From assembly GCA_035532535.1 (NCBI GenBank), contig DATKQT010000008.1:1-31139 (forward strand): 31,139 nt of DNA. Direction: 5' to 3'. Below are positions 16,101-22,774 of this stretch, piece after piece (within the stretch, counting starts at the first letter, position 1; each line of letters starts with the position of its first letter). Origin of the DNA: Palsa-739 sp035532535. Lineage in GTDB: Bacteria > Actinomycetota > Thermoleophilia > Gaiellales > Gaiellaceae. Position numbers and translations under genes: made by a program. The notes under the pieces were generated by a model. It was not told where the DNA came from, did not search any database, and worked only from the letters and a program-made list of their open reading frames with translations.

Positions 16101-17185
16101 CGGTATGGGACGAGACGGCCGTCGCGGTGCTGCGCGCCGGCGACGCGTCCGAGCCCGTGCAGGCCCGCGACCTGTACGACCTCGCGACCACGATGTCGTC
16201 CGCCGGCCCCTCACCGGTCGCGATCAGCTATGCCGCATACCAATTGCTGCTCTGGCGTGCGTCGTTCAACTCGAACCTCGCGTCGAGCTTCGCAATCCTG
16301 ACGAAGCAGCTGCGCTCGTTGTGTCTCTCGCCGGACGCGCCCGCGAACCGGATCGCCGCAGCGGTCATCGCAGCGGGCGGCCGCGACGGGGCGCACGAGT
16401 CGATGCGCTACGCCGATCCGAGCTTCGTGTCGCAGAACGCTCCGCTGATCGTGAAGCAGTCTGGCTCGACGGTGCACGACCCGACGTTCTGGCAGCCGCT
16501 CAGCTTCTCGCGTACGGACGTCCAGAGCTTCGTCGACGCACAGTGGGGCGGCGTCCGCACGTTCGCGGGCCGCGTCCATGTCGGCAAGCCGCCGTTCGGG
16601 ATTCCGTCCAGCCGCGCGTATAAACAGGCGGCGATCTCGGTCTTGCGCGCGACCTCGGGAGCGCGCGCGCCGCGCGTCGACACGTCGCCGCTCGCGTGGA
16701 ACCGCATCGCCGCAGCGGCCGCGACCGGCAACCTCGCACAGGACCTCCGCCTCTACCGCACGCTGAACGGTGCACTCAACGACGCAGCCGTCTCCGCCTG
16801 GGCTGCGAAGCGCGCATACCAGGCGCCGCGCCCGATCTCGATGATCCGCTACCTCGCCTTCAACCGGCAGCTGCCGATCGTCGCCGGCGTGAGCAAGCTC
16901 GTCGGCAGCAACGTCGTCGTGCTCGAGCGCGGCCGCTGGGTTTCCGGCGCCGCGTGGACGCCGCCGGCCGCAACACCCGCCTCACCGGGCTGGGTCTCGG
17001 AAGGCAGCGCCTTCGCGTACGCGGCCGACAAAGTGCTGACCGCGCTCACGGGCCGATCGTTCGCGGCGCAGGCGGAGCGCATGAGCGCCGCCGGCCCCGC
17101 CGAGGGCATCGAGACGCCGGCCGACGCGGCAGCCGGGCGCGCGCTTGGCACGAAGGTCGGCGAGCTCGCGCTCGCGCGCAGGTAA
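13193..17185 (+). CDS. UnbU-like membrane domain / FG-GAP and ASPIC/UnbV / haloperoxidase-like domain fusion protein
   Basis: 1330 residues in three parts. (1) About 30-340: multiple membrane helices resembling RnfD/UnbU, including HIFNPSNIGLVVCFLALG. (2) About 435-945: a predicted extracytoplasmic FG-GAP beta-propeller with calcium-type repeats (LDYNGDGWQDLF, ADLTGNGRPDL, ADVNGDGLPDIF, IDVNGDGRPDLY, ADVSNNGRIDI), ending in an ASPIC/UnbV domain (GAVVTLTLPNGV, AGSSYLSSEDPRVHLGLG, about 873-935). (3) About 955-1330: a vanadium-haloperoxidase/PAP2-like domain keeping KX6RP (Lys1206, Arg1213-Pro1214), but with SEG (1269-1271) in place of SGH and GIE (1305-1307) in place of GIH. UnbU and UnbV are separate proteins in enediyne clusters. 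AGGA sits 7 nt before the ATG. Function unknown; the reading frame is open throughout. Confidence 0.9.
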   Translation: MGQALSATAAPILEIRGRAYPVLLPKLRDPRLHLAATITSLQVIGQIGFHFEVSIAQILLALGTCAVLEVAIAFRSQHVILWPASAMLTGNGVAFVLRVPGTAHGDWWTLRGWWIFVGTAAISLLSKHVIKWRGEHIFNPSNIGLVVCFLALGRNRAAPLDFWWGPTSAWLALALVVIVTGGFAILRRLHLLRVALGFWVSFAAGIGVLALAGHSMTARWHLGPITGFHLWWVLITSPEVLVFLFFMITDPKTSPRSPPARLVYAVSLGLLSSVLIAPTTTEFAAKVALLGALAIVCLAMPMLRLVPFALDRRRLLTLAPVAVALAAVAIVLASPPAAANAFRALPPGALPPITILPSQGVQTKLDRHTAELIAHDLLAAKPAGTSDRLRIFLVQGREQGPPTATAQIADVTYHLHQTSNGHWALPAAAAPTQIAAPVTSDALAGTHLTNVAASVGLDFRQGSFRFGPSNETQAMMGGGLCWLDYNGDGWQDLFVVNSYSSADTAQWSAHGGLPRSALFENVHGKFRNVTAASHTGLQAQGDGCAAADLTGNGRPDLVVSTTRGVDVLWNDGNGTFTTRALPAHGWYTGVAVADVNGDGLPDIFVAGYSDTNEPVPNSLAGFPTNVAGVRDLLFLNEGHRHFREVGVQAGLESANFRHGLGAQFIDVNGDGRPDLYVANDEDPNDLYVNVPWPGGAKADPAGLGFRFEDRATAAGVADPFAGMGIASANGRLVVTNSRGEPTAAFREYGSAFLNARPEFDAALGTGFAGWGASWVDLANSGSPDLVLAAGAIPVTKLAADAEPVRVLAPLGARFGTASGVLRNLPLNGRGVAAADVSNNGRIDIAINTIGGRLVLLRASGPSGNWIDLSLSRFVPGAVVTLTLPNGVSLSRTVQAGSSYLSSEDPRVHLGLGAATSAVVHVRYPWGATTETNVRRVDRIVRVVVPPLRTPLVQSPTAPCTPAQHSGSIATVWDETAVAVLRAGDASEPVQARDLYDLATTMSSAGPSPVAISYAAYQLLLWRASFNSNLASSFAILTKQLRSLCLSPDAPANRIAAAVIAAGGRDGAHESMRYADPSFVSQNAPLIVKQSGSTVHDPTFWQPLSFSRTDVQSFVDAQWGGVRTFAGRVHVGKPPFGIPSSRAYKQAAISVLRATSGARAPRVDTSPLAWNRIAAAAATGNLAQDLRLYRTLNGALNDAAVSAWAAKRAYQAPRPISMIRYLAFNRQLPIVAGVSKLVGSNVVVLERGRWVSGAAWTPPAATPASPGWVSEGSAFAYAADKVLTALTGRSFAAQAERMSAAGPAEGIETPADAAAGRALGTKVGELALARR

Positions 17186-17310
17186 CGTCTCGGCCTCGTC
17201 GGGGTGCGGTCACCGGTTGCAGGCCCGGGATCGCAGCGTTTTTTGGGGTACCGGAGGTCACCGGACCGTAGGACCGCAACCGTTTCGTCGACTCGCGCGT
17301 TGTCTCGTCA

Positions 17311-17451
17311 ATGTTGACCGACGCGCTCGACGACGACCACTCCGCCCCCGAGGCCGGGTGGCCGATGCCGACTCCCGAGGTTCGTCGCCTGCTCGAGCCC
17401 GTCCCGAGCTGGGGACCCCCGCCCGGCGACGACGAGCCCGACGCAGACTAG
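17311..17451 (+). CDS. Possible 46-residue Pro/Asp-rich small protein
   Basis: An ATG-initiated frame between the fusion gene and the convergent permease gene. It encodes an acidic, proline-rich peptide (MLTDALDDDHSAPEAGW, then VPSWGPPPGDDEPDAD). I do not recognise a family and see no Shine-Dalgarno sequence. The 125 bp before it hold two copies of GGTCACCGG (17208-17216 and 17256-17264) and a run of six T (17239-17244), but no convincing hairpin. It may be a real short protein or a chance frame in GC-rich DNA. Confidence 0.3.
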   Translation: MLTDALDDDHSAPEAGWPMPTPEVRRLLEPVPSWGPPPGDDEPDAD

Positions 17452-17465
17452 GGCCGCGAAGCGCG

Positions 17466-18734
17466 CTAGCGCCCGGAGCGCTTCTGCAGCCTGACGGCGA
17501 ACGTGTCGAGCGTCACCGCGAAGAGCAGGACGAGGCCGGTGATGATGTAGATCCAGCCATTGGACACGTTCAACGTGTTCAGGCCGTTCTGGAGCGTCCC
17601 GATGAGGACCGCGCCGAGCAGCGCGCCGCGCACCTCGCCGCGGCCGCCGAAGAGGCTGACGCCGCCGATGACGGCGGACGCGATCGCATTCAGCAGCAGG
17701 TTCCCGGGCGGGAACGTGAGCGCGACCGAGTTCACCTGCGCGGCGAAGATGATGCCGCCGATTCCGGCCGTCGCCCCCGAGATCATGAAGACGAGCACAC
17801 GGATGCGCGGAACGTTGATGCCCGCTCTGCGCGCTGCCTCGGCATTGCCTCCGACCGCATAGACGTGGCGGCCGAACGTCGTCCAGCGCGCGAGGAACGT
17901 CAGCAGGATCAGGAAGACGACGAGGATCACGCCTGCCAACGGCAGGCCGAGCGACGTGGTGATCACCTTGGCGTGGTTGGAGATCCCGACGATGCCGAAC
18001 GAGGCAATTGCGAGGCCAATGGCGCGCACGACGAAGACGACCGGGTTCACCTGGGCGATCTGTGTCCCGCGCGCGGTGATCGCCTTGTAGAGGACGCTGA
18101 TCGGATAGAGCGCCGTCACGATCGCGGCGATCACCCAGCCGAGCCAGTGGGAGAAGAAATAGCTGTCGGTGTAGTTGATCCAGCGGTCCTGGATGATGAT
18201 CGTCCCGCGCTGCTCCAGCTTGTTCAGGATCACGCCCTGCCAGATGAGGAAGCCGCCGAGCGTGACGACGAACGACGGCACGCCGACATAGGCCACGATC
18301 GAGCCCTGGAAGCCGCCGATGAGCGCGCAGGCGACGACCGCGATCAGCATCGCGAGGATGCCGTTCATCTGCCAGCTGCTCCCCGGGAGCTGCAGCTCGG
18401 CGACGATGAGTGCGCCGATGCCGGCCAGGTAGCCGATCGAGAGATCGATCTCACCGAGGAGGAGCACGAACACGACGCCGTACGCGAGCATCGCCGTGCC
18501 TGCGCTCTCGGTGATCAGGTTCGCGAAGTTGGTGGCCGTGAAGAAGTTCGTCGCCGTGAGCCCGAAGATCGCGACGGTGATGACCAAGCCGACGATGATC
18601 GGCGCCGGCCCGAGGTTGCCCGTCCGGAGATTCAGCCAGGCGCGCGCGCGCAGCCCCGCGAGACCCCTGGGGAGATCCTCCTCCGGATCGACGGGCGGCC
18701 TGCGGTCCTGGCCGACGACGTCTGCGCTCGTCAT
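17466..18734 (-). CDS. Sugar ABC transporter permease, XylH/RbsC family (BPD_transp_2)
   Basis: 422 residues, highly hydrophobic, about ten membrane segments after a charged 45-residue cytoplasmic start. Typical segments are FVLLLGEIDLSIG (the loop after the first helices), VPSFVVTLGGFLIWQG, and the ATPase-contact loop GRHVYAVGGNAEAARRAGI. It forms the membrane channel of a pentose-type importer with the ATPase just upstream, whose stop overlaps this ATG as ATGA. The insert with AITARGTQIAQVNP and extra helices makes it longer than RbsC and closer to XylH. Confidence 0.93.
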   Translation of the reverse strand: MTSADVVGQDRRPPVDPEEDLPRGLAGLRARAWLNLRTGNLGPAPIIVGLVITVAIFGLTATNFFTATNFANLITESAGTAMLAYGVVFVLLLGEIDLSIGYLAGIGALIVAELQLPGSSWQMNGILAMLIAVVACALIGGFQGSIVAYVGVPSFVVTLGGFLIWQGVILNKLEQRGTIIIQDRWINYTDSYFFSHWLGWVIAAIVTALYPISVLYKAITARGTQIAQVNPVVFVVRAIGLAIASFGIVGISNHAKVITTSLGLPLAGVILVVFLILLTFLARWTTFGRHVYAVGGNAEAARRAGINVPRIRVLVFMISGATAGIGGIIFAAQVNSVALTFPPGNLLLNAIASAVIGGVSLFGGRGEVRGALLGAVLIGTLQNGLNTLNVSNGWIYIITGLVLLFAVTLDTFAVRLQKRSGR

Positions 18735-19486
18735 TCCTCGACCGCCTTCGCCGGTGCACCGAAGGTGATGGCCTCGACGATCGCCTGCTGCGTCGTGTTC
18801 CGGCGCTCGAAGACGCCCACGCTCTTGCCGAGCCGCAGGACGGTGATCCGGTCCGCGGTCTCGAAGACGTCGTTGAGGTTGTGCGAGATGAGCACGACGG
18901 CGAGCCCCTGCTCGCCGAGCCGGCGCACGAGCGCCAGCACCTGCTCGGTCTGCGCCACGCCGAGGGCCGCGGTGGGCTCGTCGAGAATCACGAGCTTCGA
19001 GTTCCATTGCACTGCTTTCGCGACCGCAACCGACTGCCGCTGGCCTCCCGAGAGGGTCGCGACGGGCTGGCGCACAGACCTGATGGTCGTGACCGCGAGC
19101 GACTTGAGCGTCTTCGCGGTCTGCTGCTCCATCGTCGCCTCATTGAGGATCTGGAAGCGGTTGACCTCGCGCCCGAGATACATGTTCTGGACGACGTCGA
19201 GGTTGTCGCAGAGCGCGAGATCCTGGTACACGACCTCGATGCCGAGCCTCGCCGCGTCCTTCGGGCCGTGGATGTGCACCTCCTGGCCCTCGAAGAAGAT
19301 CTGGCCGCCGTCGGCCTCGTGGGTCCCGGCGACGCATTTGACGAGCGTCGATTTGCCCGCGCCGTTGTCGCCGACGAGCGCCATGACCTCGCCCTTCCGC
19401 GCCTCGAAGTCGACCTCCGCGAGGGCCTGCACCGAGCCGAACGACTTGGTGATGTTCCGGAGCTCGAGGATCGGCGTGTCTGTCAC
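18731..19486 (-). CDS. Sugar ABC transporter ATPase, single-domain (FrcA-like)
   Basis: 251 residues with one nucleotide-binding domain: Walker A GDNGAGKST, Q-loop VVYQDLALCDNLDV, signature LSGGQRQ, Walker B LVILDEPTAALG and the H-loop histidine in VLISHNL. Xylose and ribose importers usually have a fused double ATPase near 500 residues; this one is a single domain, as in FrcA, so it must act as a homodimer. GTG 19486 gives a start just before the first strand (MTDTPILELRNITKSFG). It lies 70 bp after the binding-protein gene, with a strong hairpin between, and overlaps the permease start. Confidence 0.93.
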   Translation of the reverse strand: MTDTPILELRNITKSFGSVQALAEVDFEARKGEVMALVGDNGAGKSTLVKCVAGTHEADGGQIFFEGQEVHIHGPKDAARLGIEVVYQDLALCDNLDVVQNMYLGREVNRFQILNEATMEQQTAKTLKSLAVTTIRSVRQPVATLSGGQRQSVAVAKAVQWNSKLVILDEPTAALGVAQTEQVLALVRRLGEQGLAVVLISHNLNDVFETADRITVLRLGKSVGVFERRNTTQQAIVEAITFGAPAKAVEE

Positions 19487-19511
19487 AGGCTGAGCGTTCT
19501 TACCACAGGTA

Positions 19512-19548
19512 GAGGATGGAGGCGCCCGAGTTGGGCGCCTCCATCCTC
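19512..19548 (-). other. Perfect 16-bp intercistronic hairpin between binding-protein and ATPase genes
   Basis: The arms GAGGATGGAGGCGCCC and GGGCGCCTCCATCCTC (plus-strand sequence 19512-19527 and 19533-19548) pair perfectly around a 5-nt loop. There is no T-run after it in the transcribed direction. Such hairpins between a periplasmic binding-protein gene and its transporter genes are known to protect the upstream message and give excess binding protein. Partial termination is also possible. Confidence 0.75.
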
Positions 19549-19556
19549 GGGACTTC

Positions 19557-20624
19557 CTACTTGCAGTACTGCGCGTACGCGCCGATGCAGACCTCGCTCT
19601 TCTTGAGCCAGCCCTGCGTGAACAGCTGCTTGTAGTTCGACTTCGTGATCCACTTGACGGGAAGAGCGAGCGTCGGCTCCTTCTTCTTGCCATTCAGGCG
19701 GAACCCGTTCGTCTTCGGCGTCTGACCCTTGATGAGCGCGACCGCTGCAGCAGCGGCGGCGTTCGCCTCGTCCGGCACGTACTTGTAGACCGTGCCCGAC
19801 TGCCAGCCGGCGAGGATGTACTGGATGCCCTGAGCGGTCGTGTCCTGGCCACTCAGCGCGACCGGCTTGAGATGCTTCGCCTTCAGGTCAGCAACCACGG
19901 CGCCGGCGATGTTGTCGTTCGCCGCCAGCACGCCCTGGATGTTGTTGTTCGTCTTGACGAGCATCTGGTTGAAGATGTTCGCCGCGTTGGTCGCATCCCA
20001 GTCGGGCACGAACTGCTGCGGGCCCTTCTTGAACGCGCCGCTCTTGAAGAGCGGGTTGAACACGGCGTCGTTGCCGCTCTTGAACCAGAACGCGTTCTGG
20101 TCGGTCTGGCCGCCCCACAGCTCGGCGACGACCGCGTTCTTGCTGTAGGTGCCATTCGCCTTCATGCCGGCGATGACGCCCTTGGCCTGCGCCTCGCCGA
20201 CGGCCTTGCCGTCGAAGGTGACGTAGACGTCTGCGCTACCGCCGGTGACCTGGCGGTCGTAGTCGATCGCGTGTCCGCCCTTCGAGGTGAAGAGCTTCTC
20301 GATCGACGCGGCAGAGCCGTTGTCGAGCGCCGTCTCGATGACCACCGTCGCGCCGGCCGCCAGGCACGCCTGTGCCTGTGCCTTCTGCTTCAGCGGGTCG
20401 TTGAGCGCGTTGTTGATCGAGTAGGTCACGCCGGCAGCCTTCAGCGCCTTCGCAATGTCAGGCGCATCGAACTGCACCCACCGCACGGACGACTTCGTGT
20501 CCGGGAGGAGAACGCAGACCTGGTAGCTCTTCGTCGGCTTCGCGGTTGCGGCCGACACGAGGACGGTTGCGATCCCTGCGCAAAGCGCAACGACCATGCC
20601 CGACCTGAGAACAATCTTTTTCAC
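19557..20624 (-). CDS. Sugar ABC transporter substrate-binding protein (XylF/RbsB-like)
   Basis: 355 residues. A signal peptide (MKKIVLRSGMVVALCAG... to about residue 28, ending near SAATAKP) has no lipobox cysteine. The mature part is a two-lobed Peripla_BP_4 fold: VCVLLPDTKSSVRWVQFD, VVIETALDNGSA, IDYDRQVTGGSADVYV, GVLAANDNIAGAVV, ALSGQDTTAQGIQYILAG. The RW near the first strand, the DR pair, and SGQD/ND at the cleft are typical of xylose or arabinose binding proteins. GTG 20624 has an excellent Shine-Dalgarno, AAGGAGG (minus strand, 20633-20639), 8 nt upstream. The gene has its own promoter at 20764-20791. D-xylose is the likely ligand, given the isomerase and kinase nearby. Confidence 0.93.
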   Translation of the reverse strand: MKKIVLRSGMVVALCAGIATVLVSAATAKPTKSYQVCVLLPDTKSSVRWVQFDAPDIAKALKAAGVTYSINNALNDPLKQKAQAQACLAAGATVVIETALDNGSAASIEKLFTSKGGHAIDYDRQVTGGSADVYVTFDGKAVGEAQAKGVIAGMKANGTYSKNAVVAELWGGQTDQNAFWFKSGNDAVFNPLFKSGAFKKGPQQFVPDWDATNAANIFNQMLVKTNNNIQGVLAANDNIAGAVVADLKAKHLKPVALSGQDTTAQGIQYILAGWQSGTVYKYVPDEANAAAAAAVALIKGQTPKTNGFRLNGKKKEPTLALPVKWITKSNYKQLFTQGWLKKSEVCIGAYAQYCK

Positions 20625-20625
20625 C

Positions 20626-20703
20626 CTAAATGCCTCCTTCGTGCCTCTGATTGCACTTCGAGACCGCCGTATGGCGTCTCCTGGATGAGCCGCTCCGTCG
20701 CAT
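20626..20703 (-). CDS. Possible 25-residue leader peptide upstream of the sugar-binding protein
   Basis: In the roughly 130-nt leader of the binding-protein gene an ATG opens a basic 25-codon frame (MRRSGSSRRRHTAVSK and on) whose TAG ends one base before the GTG start of that gene and spans its Shine-Dalgarno sequence. Translation could affect binding-protein initiation. No Shine-Dalgarno precedes it, so it may be chance. Confidence 0.2.
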   Translation of the reverse strand: MRRSGSSRRRHTAVSKCNQRHEGGI

Positions 20704-20763
20704 GCCCAGGAGAATGTCCAGTCCCTCCACCCGTCGTCCGTCGTCGTCCGCCGGAGCGCGCCA

Positions 20764-20791
20764 ATACTACTCTCCTAGGGGAATAGTTCAA
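20764..20791 (-). promoter_or_regulatory. Sigma-70-type promoter of the sugar importer operon
   Basis: On the minus strand TTGAAC (20786-20791), a 16-bp spacer and TAGTAT (20764-20769) form a good housekeeping promoter. It lies 13 bp past the stop of the upstream gene and predicts a leader of about 130 nt. The spacer and both boxes are covered by a palindrome, which points to repression. Confidence 0.6.
20766..20787. promoter_or_regulatory. Operator-like 22-bp imperfect palindrome over the importer promoter
   Basis: ACTACTCTCCTAGGGGAATAGT is centred on CCTAGG and has matching outer arms (ACTA/TAGT), with mismatches at two positions per half. It covers the region between -10 and -35. The shape fits a LacI- or ROK-family sugar repressor, but no such gene is in the window. 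Confidence 0.5.
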
Positions 20792-20804
20792 GCGAAACCG
20801 GACG

Positions 20805-21830
20805 TCAGCCGACCGGATACTGCTCGCGGCTCGAGCTGCCCTCGAAGCGGCTCTTCGTCGTCAGGTAGCGCGAGACATTCGCGCGAGTGACGAAGTGGAG
20901 GCCGGTGTTCGTGTCCGCCGGAGCGACGAGGCCGGTGCTGTAGCGATAGAGGAAGAGCTGGAGCACCGGCAGGAAGCCCTGCAAATACGGCTGTTGGTCG
21001 ATCGTGAAGTCGAGCTCGCGGTCGTGGATGGCCCGCAGCGTGGCCGGTAGGAGGTCGTAGCCGCCGGCCTTGACGCCGCGCTCGTGCAGCCCGTGCTTGC
21101 GCATGACCGCGGCCACACCCGCGGTCGAGCCCGCATCCACCGCGAACAGGCCGCGCAGGCCGCGGTTCGCTTTGTACGTGGCCTCGATCTTCGTGAGCTC
21201 GCGGCCGACGTCGACCCCGCTGGCGACGACGTGCGCCGTGATCGGGCTTCCGGAGTCGCGGATGGCGTCGAGGGCGCCGTCGATCCGCGGCTGGATGTTC
21301 TGCTGCCGCGGCGTCGCGATGAACAGATAGACGTCTCCGCGGTCGACGAGCCTGACGAGCCTCGCGCCGAGCTCGAGGCCGGACTGGTAGTTGTCCTGCC
21401 CGTAATACGCCAGGCGGGTGTTTCCCTTTCCGCCGTCCGCGTTGTACGAGACGACCGGGATCCCGCGCGCGAGCGCGAGCGCCGTCGGCCCGTTGAAGGC
21501 CTGCGGGTCGACGATCGACACGGCGATGCCGTCCGCCTGCGTCGCGACCGCGTGGCGCATCGCCTTGACCATCTCGCCGACGTCGCTGCTCGTCGAGCCC
21601 GTCCACTCGACACTCGTGCCGAGGAGAGCCGCTGCGTCGTAGCTGCCGTCTTTCGCAGGAACGAAGAAGGGATTCGTGAGCGCGTGATTGACGAACACGA
21701 AGCGCCACGTCGGGTGCGGCTGCGGAAAGTCGACGGTGAGCGCCTTCCGGACGCCGTCCGGGATCGCGCCGACCCCGGCCGCACCGGCGGCGAGCCGCAG
21801 CAGCGCGGCGCGATCCAGCGGCTCCGTCAC
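20805..21830 (-). CDS. Sugar-binding protein-like (Peripla_BP_4 / LacI-type periplasmic domain)
   Basis: 341 residues. The N-terminal DRAALLRLAAGAAGVGA looks like a Tat-type or degenerate signal without the twin arginine. The rest is a two-lobed binding fold: RFVFVNHALTNPFFVPAKDG, AVSIVDPQAFN, PVVSYNADGG, YYGQDNYQSGLELGARLV, GLFAVDAGSTAGVAAVM, DFTIDQQPYLQGFLPV. No DNA-binding domain is present, so it is not a LacI repressor. It differs from the binding protein of the downstream importer. GTG 21830 overlaps the stop of an ABC-2 permease gene as GTGA, an unusual partner for a sugar-binding protein. It could also feed the downstream importer. Confidence 0.85.
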   Translation of the reverse strand: MTEPLDRAALLRLAAGAAGVGAIPDGVRKALTVDFPQPHPTWRFVFVNHALTNPFFVPAKDGSYDAAALLGTSVEWTGSTSSDVGEMVKAMRHAVATQADGIAVSIVDPQAFNGPTALALARGIPVVSYNADGGKGNTRLAYYGQDNYQSGLELGARLVRLVDRGDVYLFIATPRQQNIQPRIDGALDAIRDSGSPITAHVVASGVDVGRELTKIEATYKANRGLRGLFAVDAGSTAGVAAVMRKHGLHERGVKAGGYDLLPATLRAIHDRELDFTIDQQPYLQGFLPVLQLFLYRYSTGLVAPADTNTGLHFVTRANVSRYLTTKSRFEGSSSREQYPVG

Positions 21831-22774
21831 GTCGGCGTCCGCCGGACGAGCCAGACCGCGATGAGGACGACGAGCGCGGCGAGCCCGACGAAGAGGCCGG
21901 CTTCGATGAATTGGAACGTCCAGAACCGGCCGGCCGGCTGGTACGAGATCAGACGCTTCCAGCCGAGCGTGAGGATGTACGTGTGCGGGTCGATCCCGGC
22001 CTGCGTCGCGTGCACGACGGCGAGGTCCTCGCGCCCCGCCGAGATCTGGCGGCCGCCGCCGTCGACGAGCGTGTTGCTCAGCACCCAGTCCCCCGGCTGG
22101 AGGCCGGTGTCGGTTGCGAGCACGACCCGGTGCAGCGGGGTGAGGAAGTGCGGGCGGACGAACTCGAGGACGAGGAACCGCGTCGCGGCGAACGCGACGA
22201 GGGTCGACGTCATCGCAGCGACTGTGCGCCGGAAGACGAGGCCGGCGAGCACGCCGAGCGCGAGCGCGTAGAGCGCGTATGCGGGCACGACGAGCCCTTC
22301 GACGTCGAAGCTGCTCGGTCCGATGCGGCCCTCGAGCGTGTCGAACGGGCCGCGCCACCACATGACGACCGCGCTTGCGGCGGCACCCGCGAGCAGCGTC
22401 GCGGCCGCGAGGAGCACGGTCTTCGAGAGCAGCCAGCGGCGGCGCGTGACCCCCTGCGTCCACGCGAACCGGTACGTGCCCTGCTCGAGTTCGCGGGCGA
22501 GGAGCGGCGCCCCGACGAAGAGCCCCGCGAGGACCGGAAGCACGGCGAGCACGCGTGCGGCCGTGACCCAGCCGGCGAACTCACCCTCGAAGTGCGGGAC
22601 GATGATGTCGCACCCGGTCCGCGCCGCCGGCGGGAGGCAGGCCGAGAGCGAGTCGCGGTGGAACGCTGCCTGGATCGGCAGGCGCGTGCCGAACGCGGCG
22701 GCGGCGAGCGCGAGCAGCAGGCCGGCGGTAGCGACGAGCTGCGACCGGTGCTGCCGCCACGTCACCCATGCCAT
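21827..22774 (-). CDS. ABC-2 type transporter permease
   Basis: 315 residues with about six membrane helices and the layout of ABC-2 membrane subunits: a short cytoplasmic start (MAWVTWRQHRSQL), one helix, a large outside loop with two cysteines (LSACLPPAARTGC), then ARELEQGTYRFAWTQGVTRRRWL, the coupling region typical of this family, and a final helix with an Arg tail. It probably pairs with the ATPase just upstream, whose coding region overlaps the start by 13 bp. ABC-2 systems usually export drugs, lipids or peptides. ATG 22774 is chosen at the conserved WVTWRQHR motif. Confidence 0.88.
   Translation of the reverse strand: MAWVTWRQHRSQLVATAGLLLALAAAAFGTRLPIQAAFHRDSLSACLPPAARTGCDIIVPHFEGEFAGWVTAARVLAVLPVLAGLFVGAPLLARELEQGTYRFAWTQGVTRRRWLLSKTVLLAAATLLAGAAASAVVMWWRGPFDTLEGRIGPSSFDVEGLVVPAYALYALALGVLAGLVFRRTVAAMTSTLVAFAATRFLVLEFVRPHFLTPLHRVVLATDTGLQPGDWVLSNTLVDGGGRQISAGREDLAVVHATQAGIDPHTYILTLGWKRLISYQPAGRFWTFQFIEAGLFVGLAALVVLIAVWLVRRTPT

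Noticed and set aside
13513..16623. A 1036-codon open frame in another phase inside the UnbU/UnbV fusion gene
   Set aside because: The product is almost entirely Arg, Ala, Pro and Gly with no motif; the overlapping frame has intact FG-GAP and ASPIC repeats, so this is a GC-bias shadow.
17186..17310. Possible terminator at the T-run 17239-17244
   Set aside because: No stable stem precedes the T-run; only the GGTCACCGG direct repeat is certain.
17145..19493. A 782-codon plus-strand frame across the importer permease and ATPase genes
   Set aside because: It is Asp/Arg/Glu-rich and motif-free, and lies opposite two well-supported genes with Walker motifs and membrane helices.
20805..21830. LacI-type repressor controlling the importer
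   Set aside because: It has only the periplasmic-binding fold and a signal-like N-terminus; no helix-turn-helix is present.
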